From Cotesia glomerata (Eukaryota; Arthropoda; Insecta; Hymenoptera; Braconidae), in the NCBI RefSeq assembly GCF_020080835.1, contig NC_058158.1, forward strand, positions 31,576,305-31,640,304: DNA of 64,000 nucleotides. Reading direction: 5' to 3'. Positions 46,845 to 56,700 of this stretch are shown here, one piece after another. A model generated the notes under the pieces. The model was not told the DNA's origin. It worked only from the letters and a program-made list of their open reading frames with translations, and ran no database searches. A program made the position numbers and the translations under genes. Position 1 is the first letter of the stretch; the number at the start of each line of letters is the position of its first letter.

Positions 46845-46845
<1 letters not shown>
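46042..46845. other. AT-rich noncoding DNA
   Basis: 46490-46640 carries another CAAG-rich patch (AACTTGAACCAAGAAAATTA). No gene. Confidence 0.55.

Positions 46846-46921
<76 letters not shown>
46846..46921 (+). repeat. (AT)n microsatellite with one interruption
   Basis: Two AT runs of about 19 and 17 units separated by a single GC at 46885-46886. It is itself palindromic and translates to Tyr-Ile strings in overlapping frames. Confidence 0.95.
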
Positions 46922-46925
<4 letters not shown>

Positions 46926-49900
46926 AGAAAATGAGAGAGGGAGATAAAGGGAGTAGCAAGTGGACCAGAAGTAGCAGGAGCGGCAACGAGAGAACTAATG
47001 AGACTGACCACGCTGGAACGTTGAAAGCTCGAATGATTCTGCAGTGCACGACCAGAATACTACATATACGGTGGGTTAACAGTCGTGGCTTTACTACCAG
47101 TGCTTTATACTGCTATAACTATTACTACTGTCATTTGAAGCACGTCCTAGATTTGCCATTCGTGCGTTGCGTCTCATCGTGACCTCTTCCTTGTTAGTCA
47201 TGTGGTTTTGTGTGTGCATTCACCGAGCGACGAATACGACTGTCAATATTCCTGTGATTTGTCACTTTGAGAGACATCGTGCGCTACTTTGTATCTTTGT
47301 GTTTCTATTTATGTCTGAGTCTATGTCTGTATCTCGAGTACCGGTTGTTAAGCTACATTGAAGATAAAGTACTCGAATAGGAAATATTAACCAAATCCTA
47401 CCGGAATGGGCATCGAAAAACATCTACTTTAGAGAAGGAATTCCAATCTTCGGAATCATTTCGAATTTAAAAAATTTATCTCCAACATAATTTATTTTTA
47501 TTTTTGCGCAATTTGATTTTTTATTTCTATTGCTAGATAAAATTATTGCTCAGAGTAATAAAAGTAAAGTGTCAATAATGTGTCAGTGGTTTTGACGTTA
47601 TCTATTTTCAGATTCACCGAACGTGATTTTAAAATTCTGTATTTTCCTTTTTCAATAATAATAACAGTAAATATGTAAATTATATAGATGATATTATTTA
47701 TTAACATCACCTATTAGAGAGTTCACTAACAGCTGTTCTGTTATTGATATTTTGGTTTGATAAACATTGAACATTTATAAGGTGAAATGAGTATTATGGA
47801 TATTTACATTTAATACAAGTTACCTGTCGGCAATATAAATTAACTGCACACTAAATTACATAATTGAATTAAATTAAAAGCGTAAATTTTATATTTATTT
47901 ATATCGTTGAAATTTTTTATTAAAAAAAAAATGATCTAGAGGAGTCACATATGGTTAAACCAGATGCATCATTTCTTAATGAATTTTTTTATTAGCAGGA
48001 ATAGAAGTGGCCTGTTAACCCACAATTCACTCTCACTACGAAGCTATTAAAGTTTTAACTTGTGTTGTAATAAGTGATGAATTGTAATTTTTTTTTTCCA
48101 TGAAAATTAAGATTCATTAATTTTTTGATAAATTAAATCTAATTATTGATTTTTTTTTCTGCACAGGCAAATTTAATGCTTTTGAGGATTTTTTAACCAA
48201 AAAAAGCCATTACCGAGTTGATGAAATCTCGAGATAAAATATTCGAGCGAGATTTCATTAAGCGGTTTTTCTATTACGCTTTTGATCTCGAAGACAAAAA
48301 ATTAGGAAGAAGTGAGGGAGCGAGCAAGTTAATTGGCGCTAACGAGAAAATGTCATGGGCACACAGCACACAGGAAAAATAAATACCTCGACAGATTTTT
48401 TTCGTGAGGTTTTGTACTATTTTGGTTTTTCAGCTATTCTAGTTCCATCGCCAGCCCTTTGAGAATCCCGTGTACAGGTTCTGGTTTGTAAACCGACAAA
48501 GAAGGACGGGGAAAGTAATCAGCCAAGGATTCGTCGGTTTTCCCTTTAATCTTGTGGCTAACCACGGAAATTTAAAGGAGCTTTTTCGGGTGTGTGCTGC
48601 CGTGTGATAAATTACTTTTTATTTCGCTTTAATATTTATTAACTTATTTTTTACTTGTCTCACCTTTACTTTTACACTTTATAAGTTTCAGAGCAATCTG
48701 ATGGGAGGGGGGAGGGTGTGATGGATACTTAATAATAAAAAAGTAATAAATAAAATACTATAAAATTTCCCTGACAGTAATATACAACGTAATGATATAC
48801 AACGATAAAGATGAAATCAATCTTATCCACGTCTTTTATAAATAACTATAAACTTAATTAGATTATTTTTGAAAAAGTTTAAAATCGAAGGAGATTTATT
48901 AAATAACTTTTTTATTAAATAACAGCTGGCAGTTGGCTTTGAACAATTTTATAAGTGTAAGCTCTCGTTGATTTGATGCACGCAATTTATCGTGGATAAA
49001 TTCATCGAGGATAGACAAGAAAAAAGGTAAATAAAGTGGGAAATAAAAAAATAAAAAAGATAAAAAATAACCACGAAGAAGGTAAATGCGTTCCGAGGCG
49101 ACACGACTGGTGCTACTGGCCTGTGGAATTGACTGGCACGGGTCCAAGCTCTGATTGCTAAAGCACGAGGAGAGAATCGAAGAAAGAGAAAGACAGAGAT
49201 GAAGTTTTAGCGAAGAAAAAAAATGGTCTCCGTGATCGTGGAAATGCAAGCGGAAGAATAAAAATGAATAAAGTTTTTGACAAATTGCAAAAATGAAAAA
49301 TAATAATAATAGTGATGACAATGATCAAGACTTACAATATCCTTACCAGTGAAAAAATAAATTTTGTTTCCCTAGATTCTGAATAAATAAATTTTTTTTA
49401 TAAATAAAACGAATTTTTTATCGAATAAATGTTTTTAGTGAAGTATGTGCACGGAAAAAAAACTTTTTTTTAATTATCTAAAAAATGACAGTGATTTTGG
49501 GATATTTCGAAATTTCTGTTTTAATTACAATTCTTACAATCATTATTCACAAATGCACTGTTAAAAAAAAAAGGTATAGACTGAATATAGTATTTGTATA
49601 ATGTAATGTAATGATTTCCTTGGTTGGATTGTCCGAGAGGATAAAAAACAAAAAGCCAAAACCGAAAGCTGATTGATGTGTTATCTTTAATCTTGTAAGG
49701 CTTCTGACGCCTCTGAAGGCCACTGGTGTTGCCACAAGTGTTTTCTTCGGCAAGCCGGAAATATAGTGAAACGTGTCTACACTTTGTTCTGTAATGGTAT
49801 AAACTAGGGATAGGATAGAAGTACATAACAGCAGAAGCCTACAGATGACTGAATGGGAAGAAGATAGGGAGAGGAGGGAACAAAACAAAACAAAGAGATA

Positions 49901-50156
49901 ACAACGTCAAAACAGAGAAGAGCGTTGTAGTAAAGACGTATAGCTAGGGCGCTTGAATTCGCCCGAGGAGTTCATATCCTGCTGAGGAATTACCATATAA
50001 TATATTATCTACCGGTTTCTCCGGATAGGATTTCGAACTGAGGAATTAGTCAGCTTGAATAGATGAATGGCACAGATAGTTCCTTTAGTGTCAGAACAGG
50101 GATTCGATATATAATACATGCATATAATATATACATCTATACTAGAGTGATAGCTA
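46922..50156. other. Noncoding DNA with GC-richer islands
   Basis: Islands near 46930-47400, 48150-48620 and 49070-50100. A hairpin GATGAAATCTCG...CGAGATTTCATT lies at about 48219-48261. A lone CACGGAAAAAAAAC word at 49452 lacks a nearby partner end. Open frames in 48899-49888 are Leu/Phe/Ser-rich, overlapping and without domains. No gene supported. Confidence 0.55.
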
Positions 50157-50432
50157 CACGGAAAAAAGAAAACTCGAAAAATTAAAGTATAAAATGTAAA
50201 ATCGGTCCCGTCGTAATTAAAACTAGAAAAATTACAGTTTGAAATAACATTTTTCTAAATTCAATTTTTTAATTTAATATTCAGAGCTTGCAATGTAAAT
50301 ATTACATTCTACAATGTAAATCTTACAAAATCTGTAATAATTACAATCTGAAACTGTAATTTTTCTAGTTTTCATCACGAAGCGCCACGTTGCATTATAT
50401 ACTGTAATTTTTCGAGTTTTCTTTTTTCCGTG
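50157..50432. mobile_element. CACGG-ended MITE, 276 bp
   Basis: Ends CACGGAAAAAAGAAAACTCG and CGAGTTTTCTTTTTTCCGTG are perfect inverted copies, and AAAAATTA...TAATTTTT continues the pairing. TA lies outside both ends. Interior words AATGTAAATATTACA and ACTGTAATTTTT resemble the 38157 element. Non-coding. Confidence 0.8.
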
Positions 50433-52170
50433 TACTTTAGATTCTGATTTAGAGGTTTCAAAATAATTTTTTTATTATCTTTGTTTAATTAAATAACATT
50501 TACGTAAAAATTTCATTAATAATTGCAAAAATAGAAATGATTTATGATGGGTAATTTACGTTTCTCATTTTTCGGGAGTTTAGTCGTTTTGAGGCGTACA
50601 AAAAATATTATTGAAAATTCGAGAAAGAAAAGGTAATTTATCATCGTGAAAATGAAATTAATAAATAAATGTAAATTTTAAGTGAAAGTTGTGTGAAAAG
50701 TTTTCAATTTCAGTCTTTTTATTGAAATGCAGAAGAAGTTATTCATTATTGATAAATTGAAATTTTTGCGATTGAATGAAACAAGTTATTCAATTAAAAA
50801 AATTAATTTGCATTCATAAAAATCAACACTTTTGATTAAAAGTTGAAAAAAATAATTTTTCGTTCTTTTTTTTGTATTTTACTATAAAAGTAATTATTTT
50901 TTTCATTTAACCGTGATGTAAACGATACTACTGAATGAGTTTGGTTTTTTCTGATAGAAATCCATTATTGATCAGTAACAGAAAGGGATGGTCGGAAAGT
51001 TGGTCGGTTTCCCATGCAATAGATCCTGAATTCTAAAATGTGGCCGGAGATTTTATAAAACTGAAACCGCTTGAGTCTCAGAGAAGGATCTATTTGCTAT
51101 TACAATGGATAGAGGTCTGAAATTCAGCATTCCTGGCAGTTCTCGAGTCTCTAAAATATATCCTGGGATTTCGCGAGGATCAAAACTGTTTGGAGGTTTT
51201 GGTATTACTATTACAGTTCTGAATGTCTTTGTTACTTTTCGATTAATTGAATTTACAGAGTTTCTTTTTTCTAAATTAAAATCTGATACAAGGAAAGAAA
51301 CTTATTAACTCCCATGAAAAAAATTTGTACAAAAATATAAACTCTTTGAATATCTTTAAACCAATTTTTTTTCAGCATAAAGTTAATACATATATTTTGA
51401 TTTTATGTTTATTCAATATTTTTGAGTTTTTCATTATTTGAAGGTATATTTTTAAAATATTTCAATAAATTTGAAATATTATTCAAATATATTTGAAACT
51501 GACCGATCTTACAAACAGTGTTTCATCACAGCAAACAAAATTACATAAAACATAAAAGTTGTTGAGATTGAATCATGATGCAGATGTTTACGATTTACAA
51601 TCCCAGTTATTAAATTCTCAGGTTTACATAATTCTCTATTATTTCTATTCCGTATAATTGTGAAAGTTTTCAGACTTTCGAACATTGCTGATGTATCTGA
51701 TCCAGTGTTGAATATAATAAAATAAAATAAAAAATATGTGTGTGTACCAGAGTACAGAGATAAGAAGTGAAACTTCTTTATGACATATCATTTTTTTACA
51801 ATTTACAACTTCACAGAAATTGGGTAGATGAGACTTAAGGAAAAAAAATTTTTCTGGATTAAATTAAAGCTATTTTAGTATTATAGACATGCATACAAAT
51901 AATATAAGTAATTCATTTTATCATTGTTCTTATCTGTATTATTAAGAGAATAAGCGAAATTTCGTGGCCAGTGTATTTATATGATAAAATAGGTTTTTAT
52001 GGTTAAATTTGGTATCGTTGGAAAAGTTTTGACCTGGAGTTGTGCCTTTTTAAGGTTTCATATCATTTTCACCAATAGTTAATTTATGATGATAAGTATT
52101 TAGGCTGAATTTGAAAATGCTCTATCTCTAGATACATAGTTAAGAAATGACCCTGTATTGACCCTAGTGA
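50433..52170. other. AT-rich noncoding DNA
   Basis: A GC-richer patch at 50980-51240 contains a 67-codon plus-strand frame without a domain I know. The rest is AT-rich. Nothing recognised. Confidence 0.6.
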
Positions 52171-52383
52171 ACTATTGACGTTGTTAAAGATATAAGCTCA
52201 TCCCGATGATACACTCATCAAGACCTTTAATTTAAGTACCCACAACAATTTTTCATATATTTATATGTATTATATATATATTTATAGATGAAAAATATAT
52301 CAAAATGCATGTGGATACTCACATGAAAGCTCTTGATGAGTGTAACATCGAAATGGGCTTATATTTTTAAAAATATCAATAGA
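52171..52383. mobile_element. Foldback MITE, about 213 bp
   Basis: ATTGACGTTGTTAAAGATATAAGC at the left is mirrored by the right arm ending AATATCAAT at 52380. CTCATCAAGA...CTTGATGAG and GTACCCACA...TGTGGATAC also pair. Arms are about 75-80 bp around an AT-rich loop (TTCATATATTTATATG). Non-coding. Confidence 0.65.
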
Positions 52384-52825
52384 TAAAAAAGTAGAGTGCA
52401 ATTTAACAATAGTCATTATTTAATAAAGCAAAATGTTATTTATTTATAGTTCACAAGTCACGGCAGTCACATAGTGACTGCAAGGTTGCTAGATATAATT
52501 ATTGTAATTCATTAATTATGATCTTATCGTCATTACCATTGTTGTCATTTTTTAGATTCTGCCATTATTTAATCTAAAAATTAATTAATCAGTTTACAAA
52601 AATTATATAAAGAACTTTAATATTCATATTTCATGCCATAACTTAGTAAAAATAATTCAAAGCAGATATTTAATAACTTACTCAATTACACAAGTTATGA
52701 GTAAATAATTGGAATTATCTATTCAAAGTAATACAATTATTTGATGACAGTTAATCTTGTAGACATGCAATGATTTTATAGAATTCAACATGAATAGATA
52801 AATCATTAGAAACGAATAATTAAAT
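52384..52825. other. AT-rich noncoding DNA
   Basis: No ORF or repeat boundary seen. Confidence 0.6.
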
Positions 52826-53047
52826 AGTATATTACACACCTAGGGAAGTAAAGTAAGAAATGTCTCAGATCACATGTAATGGTTGGCCGAGGCGAAGCCG
52901 AGGTCAACAAACATGTGATCTGAGGCTTTCTTATTTACTTCCCGAGGAATGTATACTAATTTTTTGTCCGACGAAGGCGGAAAGCGGCAACTTAGTTTAG
53001 CGCAGCGGGACGAAAGTTGCCACTTTCCGCCCGGAGGGCAAAAAAAA
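52826..53047. repeat. Two adjacent GC-rich hairpins
   Basis: Hairpin 1 (52826-52960): GGGAAGTAAAGTAAGAAA...CTCAGATCACATGT pairs with ACATGTGATCTGAG...TTCTTATTTACTTCCC, and its loop contains a second stem CCGAGGCGAAGCCGAGG. Hairpin 2 (52961-53047): TGTCCGACGAAGGCGGAAAG and CGGCAACTT pair with AAGTTGCC and CTTTCCGCCCGGAGGGCA. Both are far more GC-rich than the flanks. They may be the two ends of one small mobile element. No target duplication defined. Confidence 0.65.
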
Positions 53048-53579
53048 TATGTACATATACATATTTTTATTTACTAATAATTGTTTTGTTTTATTTTTAA
53101 ATTATCATTTAATTTGTTTTTTCAATTGTTTTTAGAATTAATAATGCTTACCAGATTTATTCTTTACGGCGCTATACTGAACTTTGATAAAAAAAAAAAC
53201 AACATGGCGCGTAACGGAAAATCGTGACGATTTTTTGGATGGACATCAATGACCCATAATCCGATTGCCCAAACCTAGCATTGGACACAATTCTTTTACC
53301 CAGAATTCGTTTGCCCAGATTTTTATGATACAGTGCATCTTTTATCCAGAGTTACAATTATACAGAATTTCTATTACACAGGCATCCGATAACACATGAT
53401 ATCTTTTACTCAGTAATTCATTTACACAGGTTCTTTTGCCCAGACTCTTCAATTTGATCTCAGTAGTTCTTGCAATAAATAGCGCCAGCGTAAGTAATTA
53501 TAATTTGAAAACATTTTTTTTATTTCAACAATTAACAAATCAGAGCCGCCTTATTTTTCTGTAACATTTGTTAAACTCC

Positions 53580-54153
53580 TGGGTCATTCCATGTCAAATC
53601 GACCAATAGTTGGAATCGACCCCTTTCGATTGGAACGAATTTTGGTCTGAAGTTTTCTTTTATCATGTAACAAGGTTCTGCCAAAAGAAAAAAAAATTTT
53701 TCAAAAGATATGCAAATTCAAAATTTCGCAATTTTTACAGCTTTTGAATTTTATTTTTGTAATATCTCGGACGCTATTATAGATACAGGAATGGTCTTTC
53801 GTTTGTTTGAAAAGGGACACTTGGTGCTATTGAAAAAAAAATTATTTTGGAAAAAAATTTTGAAAAATGCCAAACAAATTTTGAATTTTTGAATATCGTC
53901 AAAAATGACGATTGAGATTAAAATTTTGGCTCAATTTTTTTCGTATAATACCTTGTACTGATCTTAAAAGATTCTGAAAATTTGAGAACACTGTTTTTCG
54001 TTTTTTTAAAAATATGAAATTTTGAACTTCAAAAAATTATTTTTTTTTTGTTTTTTATAACTTATAAATAAGGTAAAGTTATGCAGATACATAGTATTAT
54101 AATTTTGAAATAAAAAAAATTAGGAAAACGGTTGACCCTAAAGGCCATCCCTG
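53580..54153. repeat. Dispersed repeat inside the Mutator-like element
   Basis: It starts with GGGTCATTCCATGTCAAATC and ends near GGTTGACCCTAAAGGCCAT. The beginning resembles a sequence I associate with dispersed insect repeats, but this is recollection, not a search. AT-rich with AAAATTTTGAA-like words. No credible ORF. Confidence 0.4.
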
Positions 54154-54154
54154 C

Positions 54155-54782
54155 AATTTCCCGCTAATTCCGTCAATACCTGGCCGCTTTTTTGAGCTCT
54201 TCGAGCTCAAAAATACAATCTGTGTGTTGTTTTGAGCTCGAAGAGCTCAAAAAGATGCCTTTTCTATGCTTTTGAGCTCTTTGAGCTCATAGAAGTTTCA
54301 TAGAACACTATTTTTTGAATTTTCAAACCGCAATAACTTTTGAATGAATGAACCGATTTTTACGCGGTTGGCGGCATTCTACACAGTTTTTTAAGCCTCA
54401 TGAAGAATTTCTAAGTTTCAATTGGTCAAACTAGAAATTTTGGAGTAACTCCAAAAAAACACTTTTTTCGGTTTTTTTTCGTTCACGATATCTCTCGAAC
54501 GAATCAACCGATTTTGACCGGATTGGCGGCGATTGACGTAGTTTTCAAGGTTGAGAGCTGATTAGTTTTTGGAATCGATCGGTTGAGCCATTTAAAAGTT
54601 ATCCCGAAAAAACCACTTCAGAAAAAATTTTTTTTCCTATTTTTTTTTAGATTTCTCCTAATTTCTCAAAATCTATCGGTCCGAATCGGTTCAAATTAAC
54701 AAGAAATCTAGGTTTGACGAAGCCCTTTCGAATGGCACCAACCGCGATGAAATCGGTTCAACCGTTCAAAACTTATAAGAGG

Positions 54783-54864
<82 letters not shown>

Positions 54865-55013
54865 GACATAGTGACACCCTCGTGGGAATAGTCAGGAAAG
54901 CTTCCTAGGACCTCAAAACGTCGAGATCTGATGAAAACTCGATTTTTGAAAAACGAGGTAAAACCAATAACTTCCCGATTTTTGAAAATTTTCAATTTTC
55001 TTAGCGGGAAGTT
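54155..55013. mobile_element. AACTTCCCGCTAA-ended element, long copy
   Basis: The left end AATTTCCCGCTAATTCC and right end TTAGCGGGAAGTT are inverted. It contains three GAGCTC-centred palindromes (about 54188-54213, 54229-54253, 54267-54290), two tandem-like AACCGATTTT...GGCGGC.TT blocks, and a (CA)n run at 54786-54860. It shares many blocks with 43969-44406 and is nested inside the element at 53237-55295. No ORF. Confidence 0.7.
54786..54860 (+). repeat. (CA)n microsatellite
   Basis: Uninterrupted AC run of about 37 units. Frames across it encode only His-Thr or Val-Cys strings. Confidence 0.95.
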
Positions 55014-55451
55014 AAAAATGTTTTCAAATTATAATTAGTTATGCTGGCGCTATTTATTGCAAGAACTACTGAGATCAAATTGAAGAGTCTGGGCAAAAGA
55101 AACCTGTGTAAATGAATTACTGAGTAAAAGATATCATGTGTTATCGGATGCCTGTGTAATAGAAATTCTTTATAATTGGAACTCTGGGTAAAAGATGCAC
55201 TGTATCATAGAAATCTGGGCCAACGAATTCTGGGTAAAAGAATTGTGTCCAATACTAAGTCTGGGCAATCGGATTATGGGTCATTGATGTCCACCCGATT
55301 TTTTTTACATTGCTACAAAATTTCTCTCATACGTCGATAAAGAAGTTTCACTTCAATAATAAAATATTTTATAATATATGAAGAAGCGTATTGATCAAAA
55401 GAAATTTATATCATCTATTTTCAAGATGTATATAAATTTTATTTTTTCCAG

Positions 55452-55763
55452 ATTTATTTTTGTGTTGGCTCACTTGTGAGTTCACAACACGTCGTCTGTG
55501 TCATGGGGCTTTGACTTTGTACGCGAGAGTCAAGCGAAAAGTCATACACCGAGTACAAGTCAGAGGAGAAGACTTGTTGGCCTGTCTTGTGTTACCGTTG
55601 CTAGATGTGTCTCATCGCCATACCTATACCATATCACTCTGGCTTACAGCTCGCGCTTCTCTTTACCTCGTTAGCAGAAGAGAGATTTATTCCTGGGTTG
55701 TGTATAGTTGTTCTCTTGAGCCATCCGGGCTCCAGAGATGTTTTCACATCGCAAAAGGACTAT
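55452..55763 (+). other. Candidate internal exon
   Basis: An acceptor TTTTATTTTTTCCAG ends at 55451 and a consensus donor GTAAGTAATG starts at 55764. The 312 bases between (exactly 104 codons) are clearly GC-richer than both flanks and open through one frame, reading for example CWLTCEFTTRRLCHG and SRREIYSWVVYSCS. A second overlapping frame is also open over much of it, and I recognise neither. It is either an exon of an unrecognised or noncoding transcript, or chance. Confidence 0.3.
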
Positions 55764-56500
55764 GTAAGTAATGAAATTTGCACGTGTAAAGATCCAACAC
55801 GTCTATATATTTTGTATTACTCATGCGGGAAAAGTAGTATCTTGGCGCTCGCTGTTGCGGTTGAAAAAGAGCTGTTTGCCCATTTTAAAATTACGGATGA
55901 GTTTTTTCATAAATGAAACCGTTATTTAAGTGCGACAAGTTTACTTGTCACACGCAAATTATTCTTGACGCACTCAAACTATCCTTGTCGTATGCAATTG
56001 ACTGTGAAAATTGCTAAAATTAAAATAAATAACAAAAAAAAAAACACAATCTAACTGTCAATATTAAAGAAGTGAGGTTGATATTACAAAGTTCATACTT
56101 TTAACGAAAATAAAAATAATGAATTAATATTGAGCTAATTGTGATAAAAATTAATTGAGCAGAAATTTGATCATTTGAATAATTTTTGTAAAAAATAAAT
56201 TATGACAAAAAAAATTTTTTTTTAAATTGACATGCAGGAATTTTATAAAATAAAAAATGCAATTTTTTATGAATAATTTTTTGGAACAAATTTGTTTTTT
56301 TAAGAAGATTAAAAAATTGTAGTGACAGCTAAATTTAATTCCATTTATTTTTATGTGTGGATTGTTTCAATGTGTAAATTTATTTTTTGTTAATTAATAT
56401 TAGTGACTTAGCATTTATTATGTGATATATATTTGTTTCTTTATTAACTTTTTATTTGTTTTTATGGAATGGGTTATATTTATATTACTGTATAGATTTT
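55764..56500. other. AT-rich noncoding DNA
   Basis: A short hairpin GTGCGACAAGTTTACTTGTCACAC lies near 55930. The rest is AT-rich with poly-A/T. No gene. Confidence 0.55.
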
Positions 56501-56700
56501 GTTGGGGCTTTGCCCCTGGACCCCAATTTTGTACCCACATCTATCGCCGCATTTGTAATACAAAATAGTATGTGCAACTCGTGCGACGTTGTCGACTACC
56601 CACTCAAGCGAATGACCGCACTCGCTTCGCTCGTGCGTTCAACTTTGCTTTCGTGGGCTATCGACAACTTGTCGCACTTGTTGCACAATATACTATTCCT
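56501..56700. repeat. GC-rich inverted repeat with GGGGCTTTGCCCC leader
   Basis: 56564-56698 is an imperfect hairpin: AATAGTATGTGCAACTCGTG and GTTGTCGACTACCCA pair with TGGGCTATCGACAAC and TTGCACAATATACTATT. The loop holds a second palindrome, ACTCGCTTCGCTCGTG. Just upstream, TTGGGGCTTTGCCCCTGGAC is another self-complementary GC-rich word. The unit is probably part of a mobile element. A 72-codon minus-strand frame (56596-56814) overlaps it and is not recognised. Confidence 0.6.

Larger units (their letters stand above)
53237..55295. mobile_element. Mutator-like element with 281-bp TIRs, nested cargo
   Basis: Arms 53237-53517 and 55014-55295 are inverted copies (about 95% by eye) starting GGATGGACATCAATGACC and ending GGTCATTGATGTCCACC. 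The 9-bp direct repeat CGATTTTTT lies exactly outside (53228-53236, 55296-55304). Long TIRs with a 9-bp target duplication fit Mutator-like elements (family knowledge). Each arm contains about eight iterations of a TTT-CCCAGA-type word. The 1.5-kb interior has no transposase. It is filled by other repeats (53580-54153 and 54155-55013). Confidence 0.8.

Noticed and set aside
54708..54995. Open frames through the CA repeat
   Set aside because: They translate a microsatellite inside a mobile element.
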